64,000 nucleotides of DNA from Scylla paramamosain (GCF_035594125.1 NC_087181.1:2058501-2122500), one strand, 5' to 3'. Shown: positions 26,080 to 37,959, numbered from the stretch's first letter. Made by a program: numbers and translations. The notes: generated from the letters alone by a model not told the origin.

Positions 26080-26387
26080 TATTAAGGGAGGAAGAGGACG
26101 AGGATGAAGATAAAGTTGATGAAGAAAATGAAAGAAGATTTGAAGGTAACGTAATGAATGTGTCTCAAAAATGGATGAAATGAATTAAAGGAAAAAAAAA
26201 TAGAATGGAGTGAACTGAAAGAAAAATGGGAGGAAAAAGAAAATAAACGGCAAAATACTAAACTACAGGAAGTGAAAAAAAATAACGAACAAATAAACTG
26301 AAATAAACTGGAAATAAGAAGAAAAGATAAAAAAAAGTGAAAAAAGACATAGACTAAACATGAAAGAAAATATTTAATAACCGGTGA

Positions 26388-26473
<86 letters not shown>

Positions 26474-26971
26474 AAGGGCACGAAATAGCAAAATTCCGTG
26501 CCTCGACAGCGATAACTGAAAAGGAAATCTGAATAAGAAGAGGACAGAAGAAAGAAACAGGAAAACCAAGAAGAATGAGAAGGAAGAAGGAAGTGAAGAG
26601 GGGAAATGTAGGTGGTGAAGAAAAAAAAATAGGGAAAGGGATAGAGGAATGGTCAAAATGAAAAACAAAAGAAGAAAAAAGAAAAGTAAAAGTAAATGAA
26701 AGAAAAATAGGAGGAGGTGGAGGAAAAGAGGAGAGGAAAGGAGGAGAAAAAAGGAAAGAAGAGGAGAGGAAGGAGCAAAGAGTAGTCAAAAAAAAAAAAG
26801 GTAGTATATAAAAAAAGTCGGGTAGGAAAAAAGAGGAGAAAGAGAAAAATAAGATAAGAAAAGATGAAATAAGTATTAAGAGAAGAGACTGAGAAAAGCA
26901 GGGGGAAACACTAGGAAATGAAGAAAGATGAATGAAAAAGAAGTGACTGAAAAAATGAAAAAAAAAGAACG

Positions 26972-27030
<59 letters not shown>

Positions 27031-27180
27031 AGAGAGAGAGAGAGAGAGAGAGGTAACAACACATGAGAAAAAAGAAGCGGGGATGAATGAAGAGACGATG
27101 GGAAGATATAAGAAAAACTGAGAAGATGAAGGAAGAGAGGGAGGAGGAGGAGGAGGAGGAGGAGGAGGAGAGGAGGAAGT
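26080..27180 (+). repeat. 1.1 kb polypurine tract with embedded (GA)n and (GGA)n
   Basis: The plus strand is overwhelmingly A+G for about 1.1 kb. It contains (GA)n at 26,393-26,470 and 26,974-27,051 (each with slips) and (GGA)n at 27,140-27,176. A 382-codon minus-strand frame (Ser/Leu/Phe/Pro only) is a consequence and is rejected as a gene. Confidence 0.9.
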
Positions 27181-27227
27181 GAAGGAGGTGAAGGAGGTGG
27201 AGGGGTGGAGGAAGAAGGTGGAGCAGT

Positions 27228-27315
27228 CAACAGGATATATAACCCCGGGTGGAGAGATCAGCTCGGGTGACAATATTAAAGTGAAGAGTGTCGCCGAGTT
27301 GCCATGGCGACGCTG
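27228..27315 (+). promoter_or_regulatory. TATA-like element plus near-perfect X-box
   Basis: TATATAA lies at 27,236 and a sequence resembling an arthropod initiator (gatcagctc) about 24 bases later. At 27,298-27,311 GTTGCCATGGCGAC matches the RFX-factor X-box consensus (GTNRCC, spacer, RGYAAC) with one mismatch. X-boxes control cilia genes, and in arthropods sensory-neuron genes. The cluster sits at the 3' edge of a 1.1 kb polypurine tract. No coding exon was recognised downstream. Confidence 0.3.
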
Positions 27316-29220
27316 TAGTGGCGGGTATTGTTTGCCTCTTTTATCATACGCAGCTCGAACATTAGATGTGCCCTTTATTTATTTATTTATTTTTAGTTTC
27401 GTGCTGTAAATAATAAATAAACACGTAAGGAGAGTCAAGTTTATTTTCTTTATCTGCTTCGTCAGTGGTGGAAAGGTTTGGTTTAATTAAAGGCTTGTCT
27501 GGGTTCTCTCGGTACGGTCTTTGTGATGAGTCTTGACCGGCATGTGTTGCTTCACTGATTGCTAGGGAAGAAAAAAAAAAAATGAACTCCAGTGTTAATG
27601 CACAGGAAGCTGAGTGTGAAGGAAACGTTGCGTCATTTCACGTTTATGCTGTACAGAATCAGCCGCCTGTAGGATCGGCTATTTGCGAAGTGATTACATC
27701 TTTTTGATGTTGACAGTTCTAACATGTACGTAGTCGATGCAAGATATCTTGTGTTATAATATGAATAAAAACTCCTTCCTTTCCTGCTTAGGCACACAAC
27801 GTTCGGTCACAGGAGTATACAAAGACAATGAGGTCGTATCATTGTTGTCGAGGTCCTGCGGTCGTCATCGAGATGTACCATCTTATTTACGTGATGATTG
27901 AAGTAGTTGTTTTTCCTTCTTATTTATGTTGTTTTTCGAGTGTACAAATAAAAGTTTTTCAGCCAAGAGGTGCGATGAAGGCAAGGAGGAGCGACGGCCA
28001 CTCCACGCTGCGCCGCCAGGCTCTGCGCCAGTCACCACTGTCCGCGGGGTCATTGCCACACCGCCGCGGGCAGCGCCAGGCAGCGCCAGACAGGCCGCTG
28101 ACCGCCCAGTCCGGGCCTAATTATTTTCGTGTTATTCATGAATGGTTGAATTTTGTGTGTGCTGAAAAAAAGTTTCGTTTTAATTAATTTTGAAAAGAGT
28201 TGCAGTATTAACTGTGTAACTAAGAAATTACAAGTTTTACCCTACCGTGTATTGCATATCGAAATTAGTTCTTGTTGAGACTTCTTTTTTAAGTTCAAGC
28301 ACATGTAATTTCAATTCCTGTATGTTAAATTAAACTATTTTAATTTAGGTTCTTTGTGGTTTATATCGAGATATTATTTCATTTCCTGGAATATCGTTGC
28401 TATTAATTATGAATTTTATTTTCCCGTTGAATCATTTAGTGGATATTAATAATATTTTTTTTTTTACATTTAGAACTCTAGATATAATCTAAAGTGCCTC
28501 GTCGCAGCCAAATATAGCTTATATTTCTTCGGAAAAAAAAAAGAAGTTTTTGAGGATCGTTTTTAGAGAAGTGATGAGGTGAGGAGGATGGCGACACGCG
28601 CCAGGTTGTGACGCAAGGCCACTCCCTGAGCTGACACGTTTAATAATTTGCTACGTGCTGCAGTAGCCACCGGCATTATACGCACACGTACTTTGGTTGC
28701 GACAGAGAGGATTGAGACTAGACGTTAACAGCGTCGAGTGCTTGTGAAATACCTCCATAAGCTTCGAGAGGGAATGATTTTAGCCTCTGTCGATGTGCTC
28801 ATTGCATTGCCAGACACACTCACTTGATTAAGCTGTGACTCCTGCAGCGCTTACGGGGAGGGAGAGTAGATACTAAGTGTGCGGGAGGCAGTGGACTCAC
28901 TACTTGCATGAGCACAGGCAGGAAGTGCAGGGAAGTGTGCTGGCTTCAGATCATCTCGGCAACTGTGAATATTTAGTAATGAACAGTTTTCCTTATTCTG
29001 AATGGATGAGCGTCTGGATCACTTCCCGGAACTCTGCCTTCCGTCTTGGCCGGTGTGCATGTGTAAAACTGAGGCGAGCAAATCATGGCCACGCTAACTA
29101 ATGCTGCCGATATTTGTTTGGCGCGGAAAGAAAGCCATCCTGGAGATTGGCTTTCAGGGATTTCTGAGAAGTGAAGTGGAGGGAAAGGCAACGAGGCATC
29201 ATCGGCTTACGTCCTCCACT
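27316..29220. other. Long microsatellite-poor single-copy DNA
   Basis: A GC-rich exon-like patch at 27,965-28,120 follows an acceptor-like site (aaaagtttttcag) and is open in two frames, so no frame can be chosen. Otherwise nothing recognised. Confidence 0.5.
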
Positions 29221-29224
29221 GGTG

Positions 29225-29480
29225 CTGGTCTGCATCAAGAACATAACGCAAGAAAATAAGAGAAGCTCCAAGAAGTCAGTAAGCCTACATGCAGAAGTCT
29301 CTATTTAAAGCATATCCTATACCCAGTTATCTGCCCTATCAAATAAATTTATCTTCTTTTGAATCCCCTTATGGTTTGAGACTATAAACTCGATTACTGA
29401 GTCTGTTCCATAAAGTCCTAAAACACCTCATTTAAAAAGGAGTTTGACCTGTAGCCACTGTAGCAAAAGAGTGACTATTT
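29225..29480 (-). mobile_element. LINE 3' end, family 2, diverged minus-strand copy
   Basis: On the minus strand the order of blocks matches the copies at 31.4 and 49.2 kb: a region like ggaacagactcagtaatcga, then the aagaagataaatttatt block, then ctgcatgtaggcttactgac, cttcttggagcttctc and a final ttatgttctt. Coding capacity is lost and small deletions are visible. It is older than the 31.4 kb copy. Confidence 0.6.
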
Positions 29481-29484
29481 GGCT

Positions 29485-31445
29485 ACTCAGAAATAATGAA
29501 CCACTTGCATAGTTTCGTTACAATACTGAGACTTCGTACAGATGGAAAATTTAACGACCGAATATACTTCTTTTCGCTGAATATTGATGTAAGTCTTAAT
29601 TTCGGCAAAATATTGTATTCTTATTAAGGATATCGAGGAAGTGGGATGTTAATCATGCCATTTTTTTTGAGTCTGCAGTTCCATGTCACGTGATCCTGCG
29701 AGGCGAGTGAGCGGCCGTCACATCGAACTCAGAAGACCTGGAGACAGTTTCATCTTACGTATTTTCAGTTTCTTTTATTTATTTTTCCTCTTTTTTTCAA
29801 TCTCTTGGGACAGGAACCCTGAAACTGGACACGAAGAAAATGAAAACCGAATAGTCTGAAATGTGCACTGGGGGAAAAAAAATAATAAAAAATCACTAAA
29901 CAAAAGAAAAGAAATCGAAGTAATGGCAGCGGAGGAAAGCAGGCGAAGGAGGAGAGAGGTTGATGGCAGACGCGAATTTACGAAGAAGGTGAAAAGTCAA
30001 TGAAAAAAACAGGAAGTGGAGTAATTTGAGTCGAAATAGAGGTATAGAAGTTGGCAATAAAGAAGGGATGCTGCACCGAGGAAGGAAAGGAATCCAATGT
30101 CGTCTCCGGGTGTAGGTAGGGAGGGCAGGAGGAGGAAGGGGGCCAGGTAGGAGAGGGAGGGGAGGGGGAGAGCGGGAAGGGCAGGGTAGGGGACGGGAGG
30201 ACAGGGTTTTGAGGCCCAGTGAGTAATGCAGAAATGGAGCTTTGGATGATTGGAGTCTCCTGCGTGACAGCTTAACAGAAATGTATATTTTTGCATCACC
30301 ATTCACATTTTCCACGAGCAGTGATGTTTGGTGCACTTCTCCCTCGCGTTGGGTTGCACAGGAGGACATGGGGACATAGAAAACTAGATGGAGAGATGAT
30401 GTACAGTAAAACGTCTTCACAGGATGGCGTGGAATAGACGGGCAGCCGATACGTGGAGGGAGCTGGGAGAGATATGAATGTGGTTGTGGCGGTGGTTGTG
30501 GTTCTCCTCTACATCTCTCACTTTAGGCCTTAAGATTCAGTTCCAAAGGAATTGGGTAGCTGTGAACTTCTCTGTCTTTGCTTCAAGTAACTGAATACTT
30601 TCTCGTATAGTTTATAAAATGACTGTTCACGTCGTTGAATAAAGGAGCACACTTTCTTGATGAGGCGGTCAAGTATATGTACTAGTTTATTGAGGTAATT
30701 TATAAAATTTTTATGAAATATGGTTATCATTTATTCAATATTTTTCATTGTGGGAGAAAAAAGTCAGTCAGACGTCCATCATACATGGGGTCGTTATTTA
30801 CGCAAAGCTCAAGTTCTTGGCGCCGCTTCCTGAACACGGCAGTCGTAAATTACCAAGATGCTAAAAGTCTGAATAAAAGTGAGGCAGACGGCGGGGGCGT
30901 CATAAGTTGTGTGAGGGAGGGAGAGTTAATAAGAGGGAGGGGGAAGGGAGGAGGGGGGAGGCGACACCTCGCCCATGCTTCTCGATGTTTCCTCGTGTTG
31001 GAAATCTTGTCTTAAAGCAAGGAGGGCAGCAGCGGCCAAATCAGCATCCAGTCCCCCGCCTCTCACTCCTCTCTACCACACAGAATCCCTCAGGCCTTCA
31101 CTGCCGTGCGTGTCGCGGTCTAATCCACATCTAATTTCTCCCAAGAGAAATTAACTACACTGAGCAATGCTGGGCAACGGGCGAGTGTCTCCCGCTTTAG
31201 AAGGACCAGAATCGTGTGGCAGGCTTGTGCGTGGCTGCTGTCTTCTTTTCTCCCTGCGGCGCGAGGTGACCGCCTTTCTTATCACTTATTTCCACGACCA
31301 CATCCTGAATGTTGAAGGCGCGTCAGCACAGTGCTTGCTGCGGCGCGGGAGTTTCCCTCACTTGTTGATTTGACTTGAAGGCAGTGGTGCCGTGCGTATG
31401 TTCATGTTCTCTTCTCATGCTTCTCTTCTCATCTTTGAAGAATAA
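29485..31445. other. Single-copy DNA between two LINE tails
   Basis: A 174-codon minus-strand frame (29,896-30,420) begins with GTG and its second half is Pro/Leu/Ser-rich; not accepted as a gene. GC-richer DNA at 31.0-31.4 kb has only short frames. Confidence 0.5.
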
Positions 31446-31449
31446 ATAC

Positions 31450-31690
31450 TGATAAGAACAACATAAGAACATAAGAAATGAGGAAGCTGCAAGAAGCCAT
31501 CAAGCCTACACGTGGCAGTCCCTGCATGAAACATGCCTACCTGCTTCTACCTATCATCCCCATCCATAAATCTGTCTAATCTTCTCTTAAAAGCTCCCTA
31601 ATGACACAGCACTAACAAACTTGATTACTGAATCCGTTCACAATCATCTACCACTCTATTTGAGAACCAATTTCTTCCTATCACTTTATT
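31450..31690 (-). mobile_element. LINE 3' end, family 2, minus-strand copy
   Basis: The minus strand encodes NWFSNRVVDD and, after several stops, FKRRLDRFMDGDDR. A 3' UTR follows (tgccacgtgtaggcttgatg, then gcttcttgcagcttcctcat) and a terminal ttatgttc repeat. It is the least diverged copy of family 2 here. In-frame stops show it is not functional. The element is 5'-truncated near 31,690, where a (TTTA) run begins. Confidence 0.75.
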
Positions 31691-31914
31691 TATTTATTTA
31701 TTTTTTATTTAAATACATTCTAATTTTGCTGGCCAACATGTGTGCCTTGGTTTTAAAGAAGGATGGATCTCTGAGTATTTAGAAACTTTTCAGGTAATAT
31801 GGACTTAAGTTTTCTTTTATATTCTCATTTTTCTTCGGAATAAAATATTAATTATTTATATATGACGAAAATTTCATTTAAAAAAATTACATTACATTCT
31901 TTTTCACTCGTATG

Positions 31915-31916
<2 letters not shown>

Positions 31917-31981
<65 letters not shown>

Positions 31982-31989
31982 CTCTCCTC

Positions 31990-32076
<87 letters not shown>
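31917..32076 (+). repeat. (CT)n microsatellite with slips
   Basis: About 160 bases, three interruptions near 31,980; provides the pyrimidine tract of the candidate exon at 32,105. Confidence 0.98.
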
Positions 32077-32077
<1 letters not shown>

Positions 32078-32104
32078 CTTCGTCAATTACTCCCCCACCG
32101 CCAG

Positions 32105-32366
32105 AGCTTTGCGTTTCAAATCGCTCAATTCGTTCGGCCACAAACGGAAGTCCCGCGGAAATAGATGCAGGTGATGGACTGCCGGCCGATGACCAAGAAT
32201 CCTCTAATGCTTCGGGTAAATTCAACACAGTCCCCGCACACACCCCGCCATTAAAAAACAATAAGGATCCAATTTCAAGAGACCGCATGTACCTCGGACG
32301 TTTGAAATCCCTAGGCAGCATTTGTTTGGAATACTATTTACATATTCGGCCGTTCGTCTCCCCGAG
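32105..32366 (+). CDS. Candidate internal exon ending at a consensus 5' splice site
   Basis: Not recognised. The acceptor (actcccccaccgccag) sits directly downstream of a 160 bp (CT)n array that would act as an extended polypyrimidine tract. One frame stays open for the full 262 bases. It reads from LCVSNRSIRSATNGS through ASGKFNTVPAHTPPL to LEYYLHIRPFVSP, and the composition is normal rather than repeat-derived. The donor is near consensus (cccgag/gtgagt). The exon would start two bases into a codon and end after two bases of one (phase 2). That phase is compatible with the candidate exon at 42,128, but the distance is 9.8 kb and the link is inference. The opposite strand is also open here, which weakens the case. 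Confidence 0.3.
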
Positions 32367-32439
32367 GTGAGTTTCTCCTGAGGCGGCAGTACTCCCTCTG
32401 CCCTCCCTGCCAGCTCCCATCCTTCAGGTCCCCTTTCCC

Positions 32440-32441
<2 letters not shown>

Positions 32442-32525
<84 letters not shown>

Positions 32526-32612
32526 CGTTGCTCCCCTTCCGCCGCCGCCGCCGCCGCCACCACCACCACCACCACCACCACCACTACCACCACCACCACC
32601 ACCACCACCACC
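32442..32612 (+). repeat. (CT)n followed by (CCG)n and (CCA)n
   Basis: (CT)40 to 32,520, then (CCG)6 and (CCA)n to 32,612. Confidence 0.97.
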
Positions 32613-32739
32613 ATCAATATGACCACCATCTCCTCCTCTTCCCTCTCCTCTTCTTGTCAGTCCCATAATAAGTATTTATGTACTTCACAAGATAAACTAC
32701 ATTTGAATGCTTAGGCTAGAAGTTTGTGTTGGAAGGTAA

Positions 32740-32741
<2 letters not shown>

Positions 32742-32823
<82 letters not shown>
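32742..32823 (+). repeat. (GA)n microsatellite
   Basis: About 41 units. Confidence 0.98.
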
Positions 32824-32826
<3 letters not shown>

Positions 32827-32829
32827 TCT

Positions 32830-33820
32830 ATCATAGTTTAGTGTTATGCTACATGCACAGAGTACACATATCCGTGCATGTCTGTGTCTGTGTGCGGTGC
32901 CAGTCATCGTTGCGTGCATTAAGGTCCCTGAAGGGCGGTGGTGGTGACACTTGCACCGGTAAATATATTAATCACCGGCTGCCACCACCGCGTCGCCCTG
33001 ACATGCTGACACCGCTGACGACTGGCGGCCATCCTGGATTGCTGACATGATTTATTTTGTGTCAGTCGGTCGGCGGCTGCACGCTGCTCGGGTGACATGA
33101 GCACTGTGATTGCCGGCCGTGATTGATACACGCCGCGCTGTGCTGGGAATAGTACACGAAATACACTTGCGTAAAAGTATTAAAAAAATGACATGTAATT
33201 AACGCATCTTTCACTGAAGTATGCTGAAATAAAATATACATGATCTATAAACTCATGACTCGCCAAATCAAACTCGAAACAGCCACTTCATTAGCACCGT
33301 AATTTTGTTAGGAGCGTAGTACAGTACCATGACTCACACTAACTCTAGCGGGGCAGCCCAAGCACGGAGCCTCATCACCACCACAATTGCCCCTCACTAT
33401 TGACCAACGGATCATATTCTGAAACAAATGTCTTTACTTACACAGTTTTTAAAGATTGCCCTTATGGTTCCAGTGACAGATTAACAAGATTTCTACAATA
33501 TTAATAGGAGAAACACTCTTGAGAACCCGGTTTATCATCTGTGGGCTTTGAAAATAGCCATAGTGAGAGAGCAAAGCGTTTCAAAGTAGGGGCCAAAGTA
33601 GTGAGCGAAGCAAAGGTTCAGCACGTTATTCTTGGTATAAATTGTTGGGCTGCAAAGTTTCATAAGTTAAGTGACCGAGGTAATGGCGATTCAATAACAT
33701 GCCAATGAGTGTATTAACCCAATAGCACAGCGCGGGGAGGCTTTAATTAAACACTCGACTGTTGACTGTTGACTGTTGGTCCCAGAATGTAAAAGTATTC
33801 ATTGCCAAGGTATATTATGG
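32830..33820. other. Single-copy DNA, nothing recognised
   Basis: GC-richer at 32.9-33.15 kb. No supportable exon. Confidence 0.6.
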
Positions 33821-33823
33821 TGT

Positions 33824-33824
<1 letters not shown>

Positions 33825-33913
<89 letters not shown>
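33825..33913 (+). repeat. (GA)n microsatellite
   Basis: About 44 units. Confidence 0.98.
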
Positions 33914-33917
<4 letters not shown>

Positions 33918-34031
33918 ATTACTATCACTTTATGTAGTTTGTTTAATTTTCATTTCGAAGATGAGTTGTGAATTATTTCCTCCTAAGTATAAGCGATAAA
34001 ATGTTCATGGTAATCTCTTCGTTATTGTATG

Positions 34032-34144
<113 letters not shown>

Positions 34145-34439
34145 GGATAAAAAGGAAAATGAGAAATGCTGGTAATTAAATGATAAAGAAAAACAACACA
34201 ATAGACAGACGAAAAAACAGGTTGGATGAAAAACAAATGAACATTGAAATCGCCCCAGAACCACAATTAAGAATCTTGAAATGTGAAACCAAGGCCGCAA
34301 AGGGAAGCCACGTAAGGTTAATTGGAATCCCGGGAAATAAACTTGGCAGAAACCCTAGCGAGGCCAAGGTGGATTGACCCGCGCAGAGATTAAAAACTTG
34401 ATTTGCCTCGCGTGGAAAAATAAAATTCCAGGAGCAGGA

Positions 34440-35215
34440 GTAGAGGCGCTGGATGTCAGGGCATGGCTGGATCATCGCCTGTTATCTTCATCTTGTTGGC
34501 CTTTATTTCATTGTTAACTTAGAGGAAAGAAGAGAATAGAGAGCATACGTTAACTTGGAACACTGGGATTGTCTAAGTGAGAAATTCCAGGAGTTTAGAT
34601 AACAGGGCATGGCTGGGACATCTCCTTTAATGTTTATTTTGTTAACTGTTATTTCATTGTTAACAGTGCACAGAGGATAACGGAGAGCATCTTATTCAGT
34701 GTTTTGACTAACTTCTTGTGAAATAGAAGGGTTTCAGAAATACGTTTAAATAATAAGACATGGCTGGAACATTTTTCCTTTGTTGACTTTTATTTCATTG
34801 TTAATATAAAACATAGAGGAGAATAAAGAACTTCTAATTCGGCGATTTGATTTACTCAGCGTGAAGTAAAAAAAAAATAAATAAAAAAAAATCCATGAGT
34901 AATTTTAGATAACAGGGCACAGCTGGGGCATGATTTTCTGTTTATTTATTTATTTATTTTTTTCGGCTTTTATCTGATCGTTAATTTGAAGCATAGAAGA
35001 GTGTAGAGAACATCTAATTCGGTGATTTTATTTAGTGTGATATTAATAACTAAGGATTAATATTAGGTGACATGGCATGGGTAGAATATCTTTTTTATGG
35101 GCTTTTTATCTTATCGTTAACTTAGAACGCAGAGAGCATCTAATTCAGTGTTTTTGTTTACTTACTGTGAAGTGAAAAGGACTCCAGAAGTAATGTCTGA
35201 TGACAGTATACCTAC
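34440..35215 (+). repeat. Degenerate tandem repeat, unit about 150 bp, five copies or more
   Basis: The core cagggcatggctgg starts near 34,461, 34,607, 34,758, 34,917 and 35,070, giving spacings of 146, 151, 159 and 153. Each copy also carries ttttatttcattgttaactt and gagagcatctaattcagtg blocks in order. A sixth weaker copy may begin near 35,200. Confidence 0.8.
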
Positions 35216-35479
35216 AACATTCATAATACTGTAAAACCGTGTGAACACAAAATAATGCAAGGAGGAGGGTCACTTTACGTCACAGCTATTATGCAAGCAC
35301 TGTAGTATGAAACAAGCACGTAAAAAGTTGTAAAAGGTTATGAGGAAAATTGTCTACCAGTAAAAGGAATAAAGTATAGGAATATTTGATTCTGCTCCTT
35401 GATTTGCCTACTAAGAAATTATACACATCTAAAAAAAAATAAATAAATAAATAAATAAATAATGATGGGTAAGAGAGTA

Positions 35480-35720
35480 TGACGGGAACTTCAGGCTTTT
35501 ATTATCGTATCTTCACTGTAAATTTCTGGTTTAGTTCCTTGTAGGCACAATGTAGTGACAAAGACTCAATGATTACACTACATAAATATTAATGACGAGT
35601 ACCAAGGGATGGGTGGAATATTACTCTTTTATTGTTCTATCTTTAACTCCAATTGACTATACTTCCCTCATTCAATTCCTTGGAGGCAGAATGTGGCGGT
35701 GAGGGCTCAGTGCCTGAACT
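35480..35720 (+). repeat. Two-copy degenerate tandem repeat, period about 141 bp
   Basis: Two copies of tagttccttgtaggcacaat followed by gtagtgacaaagactcaatg (second copy diverged) start their ttcctt blocks at 35,535 and 35,676. They adjoin the 34.4-35.2 kb repeat and may be diverged members of it. Confidence 0.55.
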
Positions 35721-35864
35721 CCCTACGCGGGGCTGAGTACACCTAGAGGGGAGCTTGGCGATGGATGTCTGGAAGTAAAGAGTCAGTTAATGGAATCGTA
35801 AGTTGCCGCTAAAAAGTCGGTTGTTACTGCGAGATGTAGAGAAAAGAACAGTTACTACCTTTTG

Positions 35865-35882
35865 TGTGTGTGTGTGTGTGTG
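35865..35882 (+). repeat. Short (GT)n
   Basis: Nine units. Confidence 0.9.
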
Positions 35883-35887
35883 TCCGT

Positions 35888-35928
35888 ATGGCTTGTGTGA
35901 GTGAGTGCGCCGAACAGCCGAGCCTCAG
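35888..35928 (+). CDS. Possible first coding exon ending at a consensus donor
   Basis: An ATG opens a 13-codon frame (MACVSECAEQPSL) that runs into a consensus 5' splice site (cctcag/gtgagc). The start context has G at +4 but C at -3. It lies at the edge of the GC-rich 35.9-36.5 kb patch that also carries a perfect X-box about 390 bases downstream. A noncoding 5' exon is equally possible. Confidence 0.15.
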
Positions 35929-36029
35929 GTGAGCGTGTACCTGCCGGAGTGAGGGGAGCGGAGAGAGAGAGGGAGAGAGAGAGAGTGGGAGAGGGAGAAC
36001 GGGAGGAGAGCAGGTGTGGCGGGCTGTCC

Positions 36030-36250
36030 CTCCCAGTCGAGAGCTAGGATGAGAGGGAGGCGGCTGGAGGGGACGAGAGGGAGTCTGGCGGGAGGGAACG
36101 AGAGGGAGGCTGGGGAAAGAACGAGAGGGAGTCTGGCGGGAGGGAACGAAAGGGAGACTGGGAAAGGGACGAGGGGGAGGCTGGGGAAGGGACGAGAGAG
36201 AAGTTGGGAGGGGACAAGAGGGAGGTTAGCGGCTGGTGGGGAGGGGATCA
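36030..36250 (+). repeat. G-rich minisatellite, unit 21-25 bp
   Basis: About eight copies of ctgg(c/g)ggagggaacgagag followed by ggag(t/g) lie in tandem, with alternating 25 and 23 bp variants. The strand is almost pure purine plus the CTGG motif. Confidence 0.8.
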
Positions 36251-36314
36251 GGATGCGGTAGGTGGAGAGGAAGAGAGAGGGAGAGGGGAAAGCGACCCCC
36301 TGGCGACCACTGGC

Positions 36315-36328
36315 GTTACCCAGGCAAC
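36315..36328. promoter_or_regulatory. Perfect X-box (RFX-type) motif in a GC-rich patch
   Basis: GTTACC-CA-GGCAAC fits the X-box consensus on both half sites with a two-base spacer. It lies in a GC-rich segment (36.28-36.48 kb) that differs from its AT-rich surroundings and could be a CpG-type promoter. No TATA box was seen and the direction of transcription is unknown. Confidence 0.35.
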
Positions 36329-36562
36329 CGGCGCGAGGTGGAGGCCCGGCATGGCTTCGTCTCGCTCGCAACATATGTAAACAAGCTGTCGAGGCTGTTA
36401 CCAACCGTGGCCTGAGACCGACCCTTACGACCCCACACCGCAGAGGGGAACTTGGACCGCGGCGGGAGGGCTTAATGCTGCCTAATATCATCTCCAATTT
36501 GAAGTTTTGGTGCGTATCTCGATCCTTAATATGATACGAGAAGCTAATATGTGTTTATGCTG

Positions 36563-36809
<247 letters not shown>

Positions 36810-37154
36810 TCACATTTAAGGTACAGTAAACACTTTTCTTGTGTCCACGAACAGGAATGAAACTTGAATAACCCATAAGGGGTCTTTCCCACCGTCATCC
36901 CTGCTCGCTGTCACCCTGATGACCGCCACACTCAATATTCTGCCGTCGCGGTGAGGACTGGTGCATAAATAGGCCTAAAATATCTCCATGCATAAATATA
37001 CCACTTCCTCAGGCCTATGTCATGCTATAGAGGCCACGACAAACACGAGCACCACGTAAACAACAAACAATATGGTTCTCTTTACTTGTTTATACCTTAG
37101 GATGTTTTGCTGGTCCGTGGCCGCCGGCAGGGCAAGGTAGGGAAGAGGAAGTGG

Positions 37155-37200
37155 GGGAGGAGGAGGAGGAAGAGGAGGAGGAGGAGGAGGAGGAGGAGGA
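37155..37200 (+). repeat. (GGA)n microsatellite
   Basis: About 15 units, one AGA variant. Confidence 0.96.
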
Positions 37201-37959
37201 TGTTATGGCGCGATGATCTCCTCCCGGAACCATACAAGTCTCCTCAATCGTCGGTATAATTAAATAACATTAATTGGTTTGTCTGTGGCCAATTACTTTA
37301 ATAGACTAACTTGAGGAGGAAAATGAACCTCGTAATTGCTTCAATTAGTAGGAAGACGTACAAAAATGGACGACAATGAGGAAACTACACTTGTTCTCAA
37401 AAGACCTGAACTTAACTCTAACTTTTTCCTAAACTTGCCCTTGTGTGAAGTTGAACCGTAATGATATTATTTATTTATATTTGTTTGTTTGTGTGTTTGT
37501 TTACTTGAATCTGTGCTCTATGTGGTATTTGTCAGAGTATTACAATGTAATTTTTCTCTAATGAAGGCTGCTGCGCTGGACTAGTTATGTTCAGGAGCCC
37601 TTATTGTTTAAACAGATACAAGGCTTGAAGATTACTGCGTTAATACTTCATTAACAACACTCACAAAACATGCATACTCGTTTGAAGGCTTTACATATGT
37701 ATTGAGTTGTTTCTTTTTTCACAGTGGTGTACATGATTAAAGTAAATCGCACGAACACACACTGAGGAAGCGAATAATGTGAGGAAATGAATAAATAAAA
37801 CACCAGATTTGCTCATACTGTAGGAGAACAAGAAAAAATGGCAGTCATACTTAAAAAAAAAAGTTACATCCATGCTTCTCTTTCATTATCTTCCTACTCT
37901 TCCCTCATGCACTACTCTGCGCTGCCCTCGTCCTCTCCCCGCTGCCTCCCCTGGCCCGG

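Noticed and set aside
26082..27230. 382-codon minus-strand open frame
   Set aside because: Composed almost only of Ser, Leu, Phe and Pro because the strand is pure pyrimidine; no domain or conserved block.
29896..30420. 174-codon minus-strand frame with partly normal composition
   Set aside because: Begins with GTG rather than ATG, second half is Pro/Leu/Ser from pyrimidine-rich DNA, and no splice or poly(A) signal fits.
32660..32735. Acceptor (cttcttgtcag) and donor (ggaag/gtaagc) 75 bases apart
   Set aside because: All three frames contain stops between them, so it is not a coding exon; a noncoding exon cannot be judged from sequence.
34176..34475. 100-codon minus-strand and 65-codon plus-strand overlapping frames
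   Set aside because: Both are open, neither has start or splice support; chance opening is likely.
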